The translations under genes were made by a program, and so were the position numbers. A DNA stretch of 64,000 nt, from the NCBI GenBank assembly GCA_041396705.1, contig JAWKYB010000004.1, positions 186,001 to 250,000 of the forward strand. The letters are read 5' to 3'. The notes beneath the pieces are model-generated. The model worked only from the letters and a program-made list of their open reading frames with translations. It was not told the DNA's origin and made no database searches. The stretch is from Alphaproteobacteria bacterium. Its GTDB lineage: Bacteria; Pseudomonadota; Alphaproteobacteria; CALKHQ01. Shown here one piece after another: positions 25,499-34,498 of this stretch. The number at the start of each line of letters is the position of its first letter. The first letter of the stretch is position 1.

Positions 25499-27193
25499 TC
25501 AGCCGGCGTCGGCGAAATGGCCGTCGGCCAGGGCGGAGTCGGTCCGGCATCGTGCCGCGGCCTGGGCCAGGTCGTCGGCCAGCGTGGCGAGCCTGAATGC
25601 GCCGAGCCTGCGGTCGCCGGCCGTGTCGCCGGCGCAGAGCCGGGCGGCCATCCACGCCGACATGCACAGCCAGCCGGCGCGCAGGAACCCGTCGGCGCCG
25701 TATTCGCCGCGTCGCGGCGTGTCGCGCCGGCCGAGCATCTCTGCGGCCAGCGCCGCGAACGCATCGACGATGGCCGCGGCGTCGGCCGCGGCGGGCGCGA
25801 CCGCGCGACATGCGGTGATCTCCTGCCGCATGCGGGCCAGCACCGTGGCGAGTCCGGCTCCGCCATCGGCCCAATGCCGGCGTTTCAGGAAATCCAGCGC
25901 CTGCATGCCGGTGGTGCCCTCGTAGATGGTCAGCACCCGGGAATCGCGCAGCGCCTGCTCGACCGGCCACTCGCGGGTATAGCCGGCGCCGCCCAGCAGC
26001 TGGATCGCGGCGCTGGCGGCGTTGAAGCCGGTTTCGGCGCCGAATGTCTTGATCAGCGGCAGCATCCAGGCCGCCGCCGCGGCATGGGCGGTGCGCGCGT
26101 CGGGATCGGGCTCGCTGTCCGCCAGGTCCATCGCCGTTGCCAGTTCCAGCGTCGCCGCCTGCAGGATGGCGATATCGCTTTCGATCGCGATCAGTTGGCG
26201 ACGCACGTCGTCGTGGCTCGCGATCGGCGGCTGCTCCGCGTCCGGCGCGCCGCCCTGGCGGCGTTCGCCGGCATAGCGGCGCGCGACCGCATGGGCGCCG
26301 AATGCGATGCCCAGGCCTTGGCAGCCGGTCAGCAGGCGCATCGGCGCGATCATCGCGAACAGGGCGGCAAGGCCGCGCCCTTCCGTGCCGAGCGGCACGG
26401 CCTGGGCGTCCGCGAACCGCAGCGTGCATGTCGGCGATCCGTGCAGGCCCATCTTTTCCTCGATCCGTTCGACGGTCACGCCGTTGCGCGTGCCGTCGGG
26501 GTGGCGGTCCGGGACCAGGAACAGGCTGAGGCCGCGCGTGCCCGGATCCGAGCCGGAGCGGGCGAGCAGGCAGTGGCCGATCCGCTCGGCCAGGTCGTGG
26601 TCGCCGAACGAGATCCAGGTCTTGGTGCCGGTGACGCGCCAGCCGTCGGCGGTACGGCGCGCGGCGGTGCGGATGCGGCCGACGTCGGAGCCCGCGTCCG
26701 GCTCGGAGATGCAGATCGTCGCCGCCCAAGCGCCGGCGACCAGCATCGGAATCCAGTCGCGCGCGGTGTCGGCGTCCGCGACCGCCGCAAGCAGGCGCGC
26801 GGCGCAGCGGCTGGCGCCCGCCGCCATCATGAAGGCGGGGCAGGCGCGGTCCAGCAGCGGCTGGCAGGCCGCCTGCAGCGCCAGCGGCAGCCCCTGGCCG
26901 CCGTGGATCTCCGGCAGGTCGATGCCGATCCAGCCGGCCCGCGCCAGCGTGCGCCAGGCCGCGCCATAGCCGTCCGGCGTGACGACGCGGCCGCGGTCGA
27001 GCCTGCAGCCCTGGCGGTCGGCAACCGGGTCGAGCGGGGCCAGGGTCTGCTCGGCGAGACCGGCCGCCGCGTCGACCGCCAGGGTCACCGTTTCGGCATC
27101 GAGTTCCGGACGCAGGGCGGCGATCCGGCGCCAGCCGGGGGTCGCCAGCAGCCGCCGGACCGTCTGCGCGGCCTGATCGGCATAGCGGGCCAT
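25499..27193 (-). CDS. Acyl-CoA dehydrogenase family protein (DmdC-like length)
   Basis: The 564-residue flavoprotein is longer than standard acyl-CoA dehydrogenases (about 380) and matches the FadE/DmdC-like class with a C-terminal extension. Visible motifs are ATICISEPDAGSDVGRIRTAA (flavin and substrate site), TGTKTWISFGDHDL, GLHGSPTCTLRF, LLGGAGYTREWPVEQALRDSRVLTIYEGTTGMQALDFL (the IYEGT Glu is the likely base) and a helical C-terminal domain. It introduces an alpha-beta double bond into an acyl-CoA. ATG at 27193 begins the homologous sequence and sits 37 bases after the CoA-ligase stop. Together with the ligase it should activate and oxidise a carboxylic acid, giving a substrate for the divergent enoyl-CoA hydratase. 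Confidence 0.88.
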   Translation of the reverse strand: MARYADQAAQTVRRLLATPGWRRIAALRPELDAETVTLAVDAAAGLAEQTLAPLDPVADRQGCRLDRGRVVTPDGYGAAWRTLARAGWIGIDLPEIHGGQGLPLALQAACQPLLDRACPAFMMAAGASRCAARLLAAVADADTARDWIPMLVAGAWAATICISEPDAGSDVGRIRTAARRTADGWRVTGTKTWISFGDHDLAERIGHCLLARSGSDPGTRGLSLFLVPDRHPDGTRNGVTVERIEEKMGLHGSPTCTLRFADAQAVPLGTEGRGLAALFAMIAPMRLLTGCQGLGIAFGAHAVARRYAGERRQGGAPDAEQPPIASHDDVRRQLIAIESDIAILQAATLELATAMDLADSEPDPDARTAHAAAAAWMLPLIKTFGAETGFNAASAAIQLLGGAGYTREWPVEQALRDSRVLTIYEGTTGMQALDFLKRRHWADGGAGLATVLARMRQEITACRAVAPAAADAAAIVDAFAALAAEMLGRRDTPRRGEYGADGFLRAGWLCMSAWMAARLCAGDTAGDRRLGAFRLATLADDLAQAAARCRTDSALADGHFADAG

Positions 27194-27230
27194 GCCGGCT
27201 ATCGTACCGGTCCGCCGCCGCCGCACGCGG

Positions 27231-29090
27231 TCATGCGGCCGCGTCGGCGTCGGCAGGCCGGACGACGCGCGGGTCGTCGTCGCGGTAGAGCGCATCGACC
27301 AGCGACGCGCGGTGGCGCAGCACCGCCCGCTGGTTGATCGAGCCCTTGTCGGTGATCTCGCCCTTGTCCAGCGACGGCGGCTCGGCCAGGAACAGCGCCC
27401 GCGCGATCCGGTTCGACGAGCCGGTCGCCGTGGCGGCGTGGGCCGCCAGCAGCGCGGCGAGGCGGCTGCGCACCCGCGGGTGAGCCAGTACCGCGGCGTC
27501 GTCGCGTTCGCTGCCGTCGGCAATCAGGGCGCGCAGCGCAGGCATGGCCGGAATCAACAGCGCGCCGAGCTCCGCGCGATCCTCGCCGGCGATCACGGCA
27601 TCCCGGGCCAGGCCGCCGAGCGCGTCGATCAGCCCCGCACGCAACGGGCCTACCGCGACGAAGGACCCGGTGCGCAGCTTGAAGTTCTCGGCGATGCGGC
27701 CGTCGAACAGGAAACCCTTGGTCGCGTCGCCGGGTACCGCGAAGCGCAGCGCATCGCCCAGCCGGTAGAAGCCCTCGTCGTCGAATGCTTCTGCGGTCAA
27801 TGCCGGGTTGCGCCAGTAGCCGGGGGTGTTGGCGGGGCTCTTCACCCGCGCCTCCAGGCGGTCGCCCTGCGGGACCAGCTTCAGCGTCACGCCGTGGGCA
27901 GGGATGCCGACGTTGCCGGGCGTCTGCTGCTCGTCGGTGCACATCAGCGCGAACGGGCCGGTCTCGGTAGCGCCCAGGCCGGTGGCCAGCAGCACCCGGT
28001 GTCCCAGCGTCCGCTCCGCCAGCGCCGACAGCCGGTCCCAGGTGTGCTGGGCCATGCCGGCACCGGCGTACATCATCATCCGCAGGTCGCGGAAGAAACT
28101 GCGGCGCAGGGTGGCGTCCTGCTCCATCGCCGCCACCAGCGCCTCGTAACCGGCCGGCACGTTGAAGTACCAGGTCGGCGACACCTCGCGCAGGTTGCGG
28201 ATGGTCGCCTCGATCCCGGCCGGCGTCGGCTTGCCTTCGTCGATGTAGTAGGTGCCGCCGTTGTACAGCACCATGTTGAACACCTTGTTGCCGCTGGCGG
28301 TGTGGTTCCAGGGCGCCCAGTCGACCACCACCGGCGGTTCGTCGCGCATGAAGGCATAGCAGCTGGCCACCATTTCCTGGTTCGAGCAGATCAGCCGCTG
28401 CGACTGGATGACCGCCTTGGGCGCGCCGGTGGTGCCCGAGGTGAACAGGAACTTGGCGATGGTGTCCGGGCCGGTCGCGGCATGGGCGCGGTCGACGGCT
28501 TCGCCGGCCGGCGTGCATGCCAGTTCGGCGAAGGCGATGTGGCGCCGCCCCACAGGCGGGGCGACGGCGGTCACGATCGGCACCCGCGGGTCGATCGCCG
28601 CGTCGATTGCCCGGCCATAGCGCGCGCCGTCGGCGGCGAAAACCAGGCCGGGAGTCACCTGTGCCGCGATGTCACGCAGCTTGGCGAAATCGGTCGAGAT
28701 CAGCGAATAGGCGGGGGAGACCGCCGCGGAGGGCACGCCGACATGCTGGGCGGCGACCGCGATCAGGGCGTGCTCGATGTCGTTCTCCGACAGGATAAGC
28801 AGCGGGCGCTCGACCGAAAGCCCGCGGTCCAGCAGCGCCTGGCCGATGCGCCGCACGATGTCCAGCGCCTCGCCATAGCCGACCTTGCGCCAAACGCCGG
28901 ACCCGTCGCGCTGCGCCAGCCAGGGCCGCGCCGGCGCCACCGTCGCCCAGTGGATCAGCCGGTCGGTGAGCCGATCGGGATAGGGGCCGAGCGGATCGTC
29001 CTGCCACACCAGCACCGCGCCGTCGGCCCGCTCCTGCATGCGGACGCTGGGCGTCCAAAGCCTGGCCGTGCGCAGCGCGGACTGCGCCAT
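27231..29090 (-). CDS. AMP-dependent acyl-CoA synthetase (feruloyl-CoA synthetase-like)
   Basis: The 619-residue adenylate-forming enzyme has the AMP-binding loop FLFTSGTTGAPKAV at 214-227, LLATGLGATETGP (A5 region), NFKLRTGSFV and the C-terminal DKGEITDKGSINQR. The distinctive WAPWNHTASGNKVFNMVLYNGGTYYIDEGKPTP stretch matches the feruloyl-CoA synthase branch, where WLPWNHTxGGN is typical. It would make an aryl- or acyl-CoA from acid, ATP and CoA. It is the first gene of a leftward unit with the acyl-CoA dehydrogenase and diverges from the hydratase/MarR operon across a 118-base promoter region. Ferulate itself is only one possible substrate. Confidence 0.85.
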   Translation of the reverse strand: MAQSALRTARLWTPSVRMQERADGAVLVWQDDPLGPYPDRLTDRLIHWATVAPARPWLAQRDGSGVWRKVGYGEALDIVRRIGQALLDRGLSVERPLLILSENDIEHALIAVAAQHVGVPSAAVSPAYSLISTDFAKLRDIAAQVTPGLVFAADGARYGRAIDAAIDPRVPIVTAVAPPVGRRHIAFAELACTPAGEAVDRAHAATGPDTIAKFLFTSGTTGAPKAVIQSQRLICSNQEMVASCYAFMRDEPPVVVDWAPWNHTASGNKVFNMVLYNGGTYYIDEGKPTPAGIEATIRNLREVSPTWYFNVPAGYEALVAAMEQDATLRRSFFRDLRMMMYAGAGMAQHTWDRLSALAERTLGHRVLLATGLGATETGPFALMCTDEQQTPGNVGIPAHGVTLKLVPQGDRLEARVKSPANTPGYWRNPALTAEAFDDEGFYRLGDALRFAVPGDATKGFLFDGRIAENFKLRTGSFVAVGPLRAGLIDALGGLARDAVIAGEDRAELGALLIPAMPALRALIADGSERDDAAVLAHPRVRSRLAALLAAHAATATGSSNRIARALFLAEPPSLDKGEITDKGSINQRAVLRHRASLVDALYRDDDPRVVRPADADAAA

Positions 29091-29141
29091 CGCGGTGCCT
29101 CCCTGTGCCGTCCTTTGCCGAGCGCGGCTCCGAGTGCGGGC

Positions 29142-29176
29142 TTGACGGGCCCGACCCCTTCTGTTTTCATGGAAAC
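29142..29176 (+). promoter_or_regulatory. Sigma-70-like promoter with overlapping near-palindrome (MarR operator candidate)
   Basis: TTGACG (29142-29147), a 17-base spacer and TTTCAT (29165-29170) make a plausible promoter for the hydratase-MarR-amidohydrolase operon. GTTTTCATGGAAAC (29163-29176) is a 12-of-14 palindrome on the -10, a natural position for repression by the MarR protein encoded downstream. The same site would also cover the start region of the divergent ligase gene. Confidence 0.45.
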
Positions 29177-29208
29177 ATTATCCAAGGAAACTAGTCAAGG
29201 GCTGGTCC

Positions 29209-30045
29209 ATGCCCCAGCGTCAGGTCGGCCTGCATGCGGTGGATGCGAGCGCCGAGACTGCGGCCGACGCCGCACCGGTCAGCTACGCGCTGCGCGACGA
29301 CATCGCGTTCGTCGGCCTGAACCGGCCGCAGAAGCGCAACGCGATCAACGACGAGGTGGTGGAGCGGCTGGCTGCCGTCGTGCAGCGGGCGGAGGCAGAG
29401 GCGCGGGCGGCGGTGCTGTTCGGCCACGGCAGCAACTTTTGCGCCGGCCTCGATCTGGCCGAACACGTCACCCGCTCGCAGATCGAGGCGGTGCGCGGCT
29501 CGCAGCGCTGGCACACCGTTTTCACCATGATCGAGCAGGGCAGCATCCCGTGGGTTTCCGCCCTGCACGGCGCCGTGGTCGGCGGCGGCGTCGAGCTCGC
29601 TTCCGCGACCCATATCCGCGTCGCCGACCGGTCGGCCTTCTTCGCCCTGCCCGAGGGCCAGCGCGGCATCTTCGTCGGCGGCGGCGGCTCGGTCCGCACG
29701 GCCAGGCTGATCGGCGTGGCGCGGATGACCGACATGATGCTGACCGGCCGCACCGTCTCCGCCGACGACGCGGAGCGCTGGAACCTGGTGCAATATGTGG
29801 TCGAACCCGGTGGCGCGCTCGACAAGGCGACCGCACTGGCGCGCGCGGCTGCGACCAACTCGGCGATGTCGAACTACGCGATCGTCAACGCGCTGCCGCG
29901 GATCCGCGACATGAACCGGGACGACGGGCTGTTCGTCGAATCCTTCGTCTCCGCCTTCACCACGGAAAGCCCCGAGGCGCGGGAGCGGCTGCGCGCGTTC
30001 CTCGAGAAGCGCGCGGCGAAGCTGACCGGCCCGCAGGAGGCCTGA
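29209..30045 (+). CDS. Enoyl-CoA hydratase/isomerase family protein (crotonase)
   Basis: The 278-residue crotonase keeps the oxyanion-hole segments FCAGLDLAEH and VSALHGAVVGGGVELASATHIRVAD. Glutamates at GGGVELA and FALPEGQRGIF occupy the two catalytic positions of hydratases. An N-terminal extension of about 25 residues precedes the fold. It hydrates or cleaves an enoyl-CoA; in feruloyl-CoA pathways the same fold does a hydratase-lyase reaction, but the typical hydratase-lyase signature residues were not evident. It begins an operon with the MarR gene (2 bases after its stop) and the amidohydrolase. Confidence 0.88.
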   Translation: MPQRQVGLHAVDASAETAADAAPVSYALRDDIAFVGLNRPQKRNAINDEVVERLAAVVQRAEAEARAAVLFGHGSNFCAGLDLAEHVTRSQIEAVRGSQRWHTVFTMIEQGSIPWVSALHGAVVGGGVELASATHIRVADRSAFFALPEGQRGIFVGGGGSVRTARLIGVARMTDMMLTGRTVSADDAERWNLVQYVVEPGGALDKATALARAAATNSAMSNYAIVNALPRIRDMNRDDGLFVESFVSAFTTESPEARERLRAFLEKRAAKLTGPQEA

Positions 30046-30047
30046 CC

Positions 30048-30530
30048 GTGCGCGACGGCGGGGTGCAGACGCTGGTGCGGGACGATGCCCTCGACTATGG
30101 CCCGCTGCGCGAATCGCTCGGCTTTCTGATCCGCATCGGCCAGTTGAAGATCTTCGAGCAGTTCTACGCGCAGGTCGGCGACCTCGGGCTCAGGCCCGGC
30201 GAGTTCTCGGTGCTGTGGCTGATCCTGCGCAATCCCGGCGTGCGCCAGGGCGTGCTGGCGCAGGAACTGCTGATCAAGCCGGCCCACATGACCAAGCTGG
30301 TGCGCGGCTTCGAGGATCGCGGCTTCGTGGCGCGGGTGGTGCCCGACGACGACCGCCGCGCCGTCGAACTGAGCCTGACCGCCGCCGGGCGCGACTTCGT
30401 CGAAGGCCACAAGGCAGCGTTCTTCGCCGTGCACGAGCATCCGCTCAGCCGGCTGACCCAGCCGGAGCAGGACGAACTGCGCCGGCTGTTGCAGAAGCTG
30501 GCCGGGCTCGAACGGGGAGGGGCGGCATGA
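30048..30530 (+). CDS. MarR-family transcriptional regulator
   Basis: The 160-residue winged-helix repressor starts at GTG 30048 behind a perfect AGGAGG 7 bases upstream. The region LGLRPGEFSVLWLILRNPGVRQGVLAQELLIKPAHMTKLVRGFEDRGFVARVVPDDDRRAVELSLTAAGRDF is the MarR DNA-binding core with the DDRR wing. Dimerisation helices flank it (SLGFLIRIGQLKIFEQF, LRRLLQKLAGLER). MarR proteins in hydroxycinnamate clusters (FerR, CouR, HcaR type) release DNA on binding an aryl-CoA. Placement beside a feruloyl-CoA-synthetase-like gene suggests the same logic. It overlaps the amidohydrolase start by 4 bases. Confidence 0.93.
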   Translation: MRDGGVQTLVRDDALDYGPLRESLGFLIRIGQLKIFEQFYAQVGDLGLRPGEFSVLWLILRNPGVRQGVLAQELLIKPAHMTKLVRGFEDRGFVARVVPDDDRRAVELSLTAAGRDFVEGHKAAFFAVHEHPLSRLTQPEQDELRRLLQKLAGLERGGAA

Positions 30531-31399
30531 ACGTCGACGCCCTGGTCGCGCTCGACATCCACACCCACGCCGAGGAGCCGTGCTGCGGGCCGCGCGACGA
30601 CGGCTACGACGAGTTCCAGGCCGGGATGGCCAAGTATTTCCGCAACCCGGCCGGCGCCGGGCAGCTGCCGACGGTGGAGCAGACCGCCGCCTACTACCGC
30701 GAGCGGAGCATCGGCTGCGTGATCTTCCCGGTCGATGCCGAACGCAACACCGGCTTTCGCCGCTATGCCAACGAGGAGGTGGCGCGCATCGCGGCCGACA
30801 ACGCCGACGTGATGATCCCGTTCGCCTCGATCGACCCGGCGAAGGGGCGGACCGGCGCGCGCGAGGCGCGCCGGCTGGTGCGCGAGTTCGGCGTGCGCGG
30901 TTTCAAGTTCCACCCGACGATGCAGGGCTTCTACCCGAACGACCGCGGCGCCTATGTGCTGTACGAGGCGATCGCGGAGGCGGGGGCCATCGCCCTGTTC
31001 CATACCGGCCAGACCGGGGTCGGCGCCGGCATGCGCGGCGGCATGGGCATGCGGCTGAAATACTCCAACCCGATCCATCTCGACGACGTCGCTGCCGACT
31101 TCCCCGACATGCCGATCATCCTGGCCCACCCCTCCTTTCCCTGGCAGGAGGAGGCTCTGTCTGTCGCGACCCACAAGCCCAACGTCTATATCGACCTGTC
31201 GGGCTGGTCGCCGAAGTATTTCCCGCCGATCCTGGTCCGCTATGCCGACACGCTGCTGAAGCACAAGGTGCTGTTCGGCTCCGACTGGCCGGCGATCACG
31301 CCGGACCGCTGGCTGGCCGACTTCGCGGACATCGCCATCCGCGACGAGGTCCGCCCCCTGATCCTGAAAGACAACGCCCGGAGGCTGCTCGGCCTCTAG
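30527..31399 (+). CDS. Amidohydrolase 2 (PF04909-type) TIM-barrel hydrolase/decarboxylase
   Basis: The 290-residue protein has H12-x-H14 in LDIHTHAE, GFKFHPTMQGFYPND with the third His, IILAHPSFPWQEEAL with the fourth His and VLFGSDWPAITPDRWL with the metal-binding Asp. This is the pattern of the ACMSD/o-pyrocatechuate decarboxylase and 4-oxalomesaconate hydratase superfamily. Members decarboxylate or hydrolyse aromatic-pathway intermediates. ATG at 30527 overlaps the MarR stop. Its operon position argues for a step after CoA-thioester processing or for conversion of the imported TRAP substrate. Confidence 0.88.
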   Translation: MNVDALVALDIHTHAEEPCCGPRDDGYDEFQAGMAKYFRNPAGAGQLPTVEQTAAYYRERSIGCVIFPVDAERNTGFRRYANEEVARIAADNADVMIPFASIDPAKGRTGAREARRLVREFGVRGFKFHPTMQGFYPNDRGAYVLYEAIAEAGAIALFHTGQTGVGAGMRGGMGMRLKYSNPIHLDDVAADFPDMPIILAHPSFPWQEEALSVATHKPNVYIDLSGWSPKYFPPILVRYADTLLKHKVLFGSDWPAITPDRWLADFADIAIRDEVRPLILKDNARRLLGL

Positions 31400-31464
31400 G
31401 ACGGCACCAACGAAAACAAGGTCGAAGCCAACGACGACTGACCCAAGCAAGGGAGGAAATCGAG

Positions 31465-32598
31465 ATGAAAAGGCATCTGTTGACCGTGGCCGCGGCGGCG
31501 GCGATCGCGCTTGGCGCCGGCCTGGCGGCAGCCCAGGCGCAGACGCGCGAGCTGCGCATCGCGCCTGCCGCGCCGCCGGCACACCCGGCCTACAGCCACC
31601 TCTATGCCAAGCTGGCCGAGTATCTGCCCGAGGAGTCGGAAGGCCGGCTGACCGCCCAGATCCTGGGGCCGGAGGTGGTGAACCTGGGCCAGATGAAGGA
31701 GGCGCTGCAGAGCCAGATCGCGGAGATCGGCAACCTGTTGCCGCTGTACTTCCCGGCCGAGCTGCCCAACATGTCGCTGGCGGGCGAGCTGGCGCTGGCC
31801 GGCCGCGACGCCCATGCGATGGCCGCGGCCATGACCGAGTACATGGTCACCTGTGGGCCGTGCCAGGCCGAGCTGACCCAGTTCGGGGTGGTCTATCTCG
31901 GCTCGGGCTCGTCCGACGTCTATGCGCTGCTGACCACCAAGCCGGTGCACGGCGCGGCCGACCTCGAAGGGCTGCGGCTGCGCAGCGGCGGCGCGCCGTT
32001 CTCGCGCTGGGCGGAGCATTTCGGCGCCAGCCCAGCCAACATCTCGGTGCTGGACACGTTCGAATCGATGTCGCAGGGCGTGATCGACGGCACCATGGCC
32101 TCGGTCGCCGACCTGCTGTCGTTCCGCCTGGTCGAACTGGTCACCTCCGTCACCACGCTGCAGCTCGGCACCTATCACGCGACATCGAACTTCACGATTG
32201 CCGGCCCGGTCTGGGCGAGCCTGAGCGTCGAGGATCGCGCCGCGCTGACCCGCGCGGCCAACCGCGCCAACGTCGACATGTCGCAGCGCTGGGGCTACGA
32301 CATGCCCGCCGAGGCGCTCGCCGCCGCGCATGAGGCCGGGATCGAGTTCATCGAGCCGGATGCCGCCCTGGTCGAGGCATCGGAGGCCTTCGCCAAGGCC
32401 GACCAGGCGACCGTCGTCGCGATCTCGCAGGAGCGTTACGGGATCGCCGATGCCGAGGCCAGCGTCGCCCGTTTCCTCGGGCTGGTCGACAAGTGGACCG
32501 CGATCGTCGAGGAGGTCGACCACGATCCCGACGCGCTGAAGGCGCGGCTGCAGGCCGAGGTCTGGGACAAGGTCGACCTCGCGTCCTACGGCCTCTGA
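31465..32598 (+). CDS. TRAP transporter substrate-binding protein (DctP family)
   Basis: The 377-residue periplasmic protein has a signal peptide (MKRHLLTVAAAAAIALGAGLAAAQAQ, cleavage near 26) and a strong GGGAGGAAAT ribosome binding site. DctP landmarks are LAEYLPEESEGRLTAQILGPEVVNLGQMKEALQSQIAEIG, KPVHGAADLEGLRLRSGGAPFSRWAEHFGASP and the F-E-S-M-S-QGVIDGTMAS segment. The Arg in LRLRSGG is the usual carboxylate-binding residue, so the ligand is probably an organic acid. It is followed by the fused DctQM gene after a 56-base hairpin-containing gap. Confidence 0.92.
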   Translation: MKRHLLTVAAAAAIALGAGLAAAQAQTRELRIAPAAPPAHPAYSHLYAKLAEYLPEESEGRLTAQILGPEVVNLGQMKEALQSQIAEIGNLLPLYFPAELPNMSLAGELALAGRDAHAMAAAMTEYMVTCGPCQAELTQFGVVYLGSGSSDVYALLTTKPVHGAADLEGLRLRSGGAPFSRWAEHFGASPANISVLDTFESMSQGVIDGTMASVADLLSFRLVELVTSVTTLQLGTYHATSNFTIAGPVWASLSVEDRAALTRAANRANVDMSQRWGYDMPAEALAAAHEAGIEFIEPDAALVEASEAFAKADQATVVAISQERYGIADAEASVARFLGLVDKWTAIVEEVDHDPDALKARLQAEVWDKVDLASYGL

Positions 32599-32638
32599 GG
32601 CGCGGGCGGGCAGGGCGGGACCCCGCGCCCGGCCCTGC
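32599..32638 (+). terminator. Inverted repeats between TRAP binding-protein and permease genes
   Basis: GGCGCGGG (32599-32606) can pair with CCCGCGCC (32622-32629). Alternatively GCAGGGC (32610-32616) can pair with GCCCTGC (32632-32638). Both begin immediately after the stop codon of the binding-protein gene. With no T-run, a partial attenuator or 3'-end-protecting structure is the likeliest role. Confidence 0.5.
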
Positions 32639-32654
32639 GCCCACGAGCGACGCT

Positions 32655-34474
32655 ATGGACCGTCTCGCTGAACGGATCGGGCAGGCGTGCGACCGGATCG
32701 CACGCCTGCTGGCGCTCGGCGCGGCGCTCGGCGTGGTGGTGATGATGCTGCACGTCTGCGCCGACGGGTGCTGCGCACCGCCTTTTCCGCGCCGGTACCG
32801 GCCACGGTGGAGATCGTGTCCAGCTACTACATGGTGCTGGTCGCGTTCCTGCCCCTGGCCTGGGTCGAGCGTCGCCACGGCATGATCGCGATCGAACTGT
32901 TCGACGGCATCATGCCGGCGGTCGTGAAGCGCGTATCCGACACCGCGGTCGCGCTGCTGGTCGCCGCGATCTACGGCGTGCTGGCCTACACCACCTGGCT
33001 GGTCGCGCTCGACAATTTCGAAAGCCGGTCGTTCGTGCTGGCGCTCAATGTCGAGGTGCCGGTCTGGCCATCCTATTTCCTGCCGCCGCTCGGCTTTGCG
33101 CTGGCCGGGCTGGCGGCCCTGCTCAGGGTGCTCGAGCGCCAGCGGGCGCGCGATCGAACGGCAGCCGGCGTGAGCCTGGAGACCGGCTTCTACGGGCTCG
33201 GCGCCCTGCTGGCGTTGCTGGTGCTGCGCGTGCCGGTGGCGCTGGCGCTGATCGCCGTCTCGTTCGGCGGCATCGCCAGCATGATCGGCTGGACGCCCGC
33301 CTTCGGCATCGTCTCGTCCACCCCGTACAGCTTCGTCGCCAACTGGACGCTGAGCGCGGTGCCGATGTTCCTGCTGATGGGCTTCGTCGCCTTCCATGCC
33401 GGGCTGACCGGCGGCCTGTTCGAGGCGGCGAAGGTGCTGCTGCGCCGCATTCCGGGCGGGCTGGCCATCGCCTCGATCTTCGCCTGCTCGGGCTTCGCGG
33501 CGGTCTGCGGGTCGAGCCTGGCCTGCGCCGCGGCGATGGGCCGGATCGCGATCCCGGAAATGGTGCGCGCGGGCTATCGGCCCAGCTTCGCCTGCGGCTC
33601 GATCGCGGCCGGCGGCACCATCGGCGCGCTGATCCCGCCGTCGATCCTGATGATCGTCTACGGCGTGTTCGCCGAGACCTCGATCACCAAGGTCTTCGTC
33701 GGCGGCATATCGGTCGGTGTGCTGACCGCGATCGGCTATTCGGCGGTGGTGCTGCTGACCTGCTGGCTGCGGCCCGACGTGGCCCCGCGCAAGCCGGTCG
33801 GCGACGTCCACATGTCGCCGGCGGAAGCGGTGCAGCGGGTCTGGCCGGTGCTGGCGCTGGTGGCGCTGGTGTTCGGCGGGCTGTTCTCGGGGTTCTTCAC
33901 CGCCACCGAGGCCGGCGCGGTCGGCGCGCTCGGCGCCATCGTCATCGCGTCGGTCACCGGCCGGCTGAACCGGCAGGTGGTGCAGACCTCGCTGATGGAG
34001 ACGCTGATGACGACGGCGTCGCTGTTCATCATCGGCGTCGGCGCCTCGATGTTCACGCGGTTCCTCGGCATGACCGGGCTCTCTGGCTTCCTGACGTCCG
34101 TGGTCGGCGGCGCCGACGTCGGCTATGTCGAGCTGATGGTCGTGGTGGTGCTGATCTACCTGGCCCTCGGCATGTTCATGGAGCCGTTCGGCGCGCTGCT
34201 GGTCACGCTGCCGGTGCTGCTGCCGGTGTTCAAGGCCGAGGGGATCAGCCTGGTCTGGTTCGGCGTGCTGGTGGTGAAGCTGCTGGAGATCGGGATGATC
34301 ACGCCGCCGGTCGGGCTCAACGTCTTCGTCATCCGCAACGTCGCCGGCGCCTATGCCAGCCTGGTGCAGATCTTCCGCGGCGTGATCCCGTTCCTGCTGG
34401 CCGACCTGGCGATCGTTGCGATCATCGTGGCCGTGCCGGACCTGATCCTGTTCCTGGCGCAGTGGGTGCGATAG
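32655..34474 (+). CDS. Fused TRAP transporter permease DctQ-DctM with apparent frameshift
   Basis: The reading frame opens at ATG 32655 (MDRLAERIGQACDRIARLLAL...MMLHVCAD, first DctQ helix). At about 32766 it shifts by one base: the continuation (VLRTAFSAPVPATVEIVSSYYMVLVAFLPLAWVERRHGMI) is in the +2 frame, with two bases where three are expected. The rest is intact to 34474: DctQ helices, then from about residue 175 the large DctM subunit with FGGIASMIGWTP, CGSSLACAAAMGRIAIPEM, GTIGALIPPSILMIVYG, FTATEAGAVGALGA and MITPPVGLNVFVIRNVAG. The intact length would be about 606 residues. A real mutation would remove the first helix and could inactivate the transporter; a sequencing error is equally possible. 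Confidence 0.85.
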
Positions 34475-34498
34475 GGGGAGGGACGCGTCGCCGCGCGG

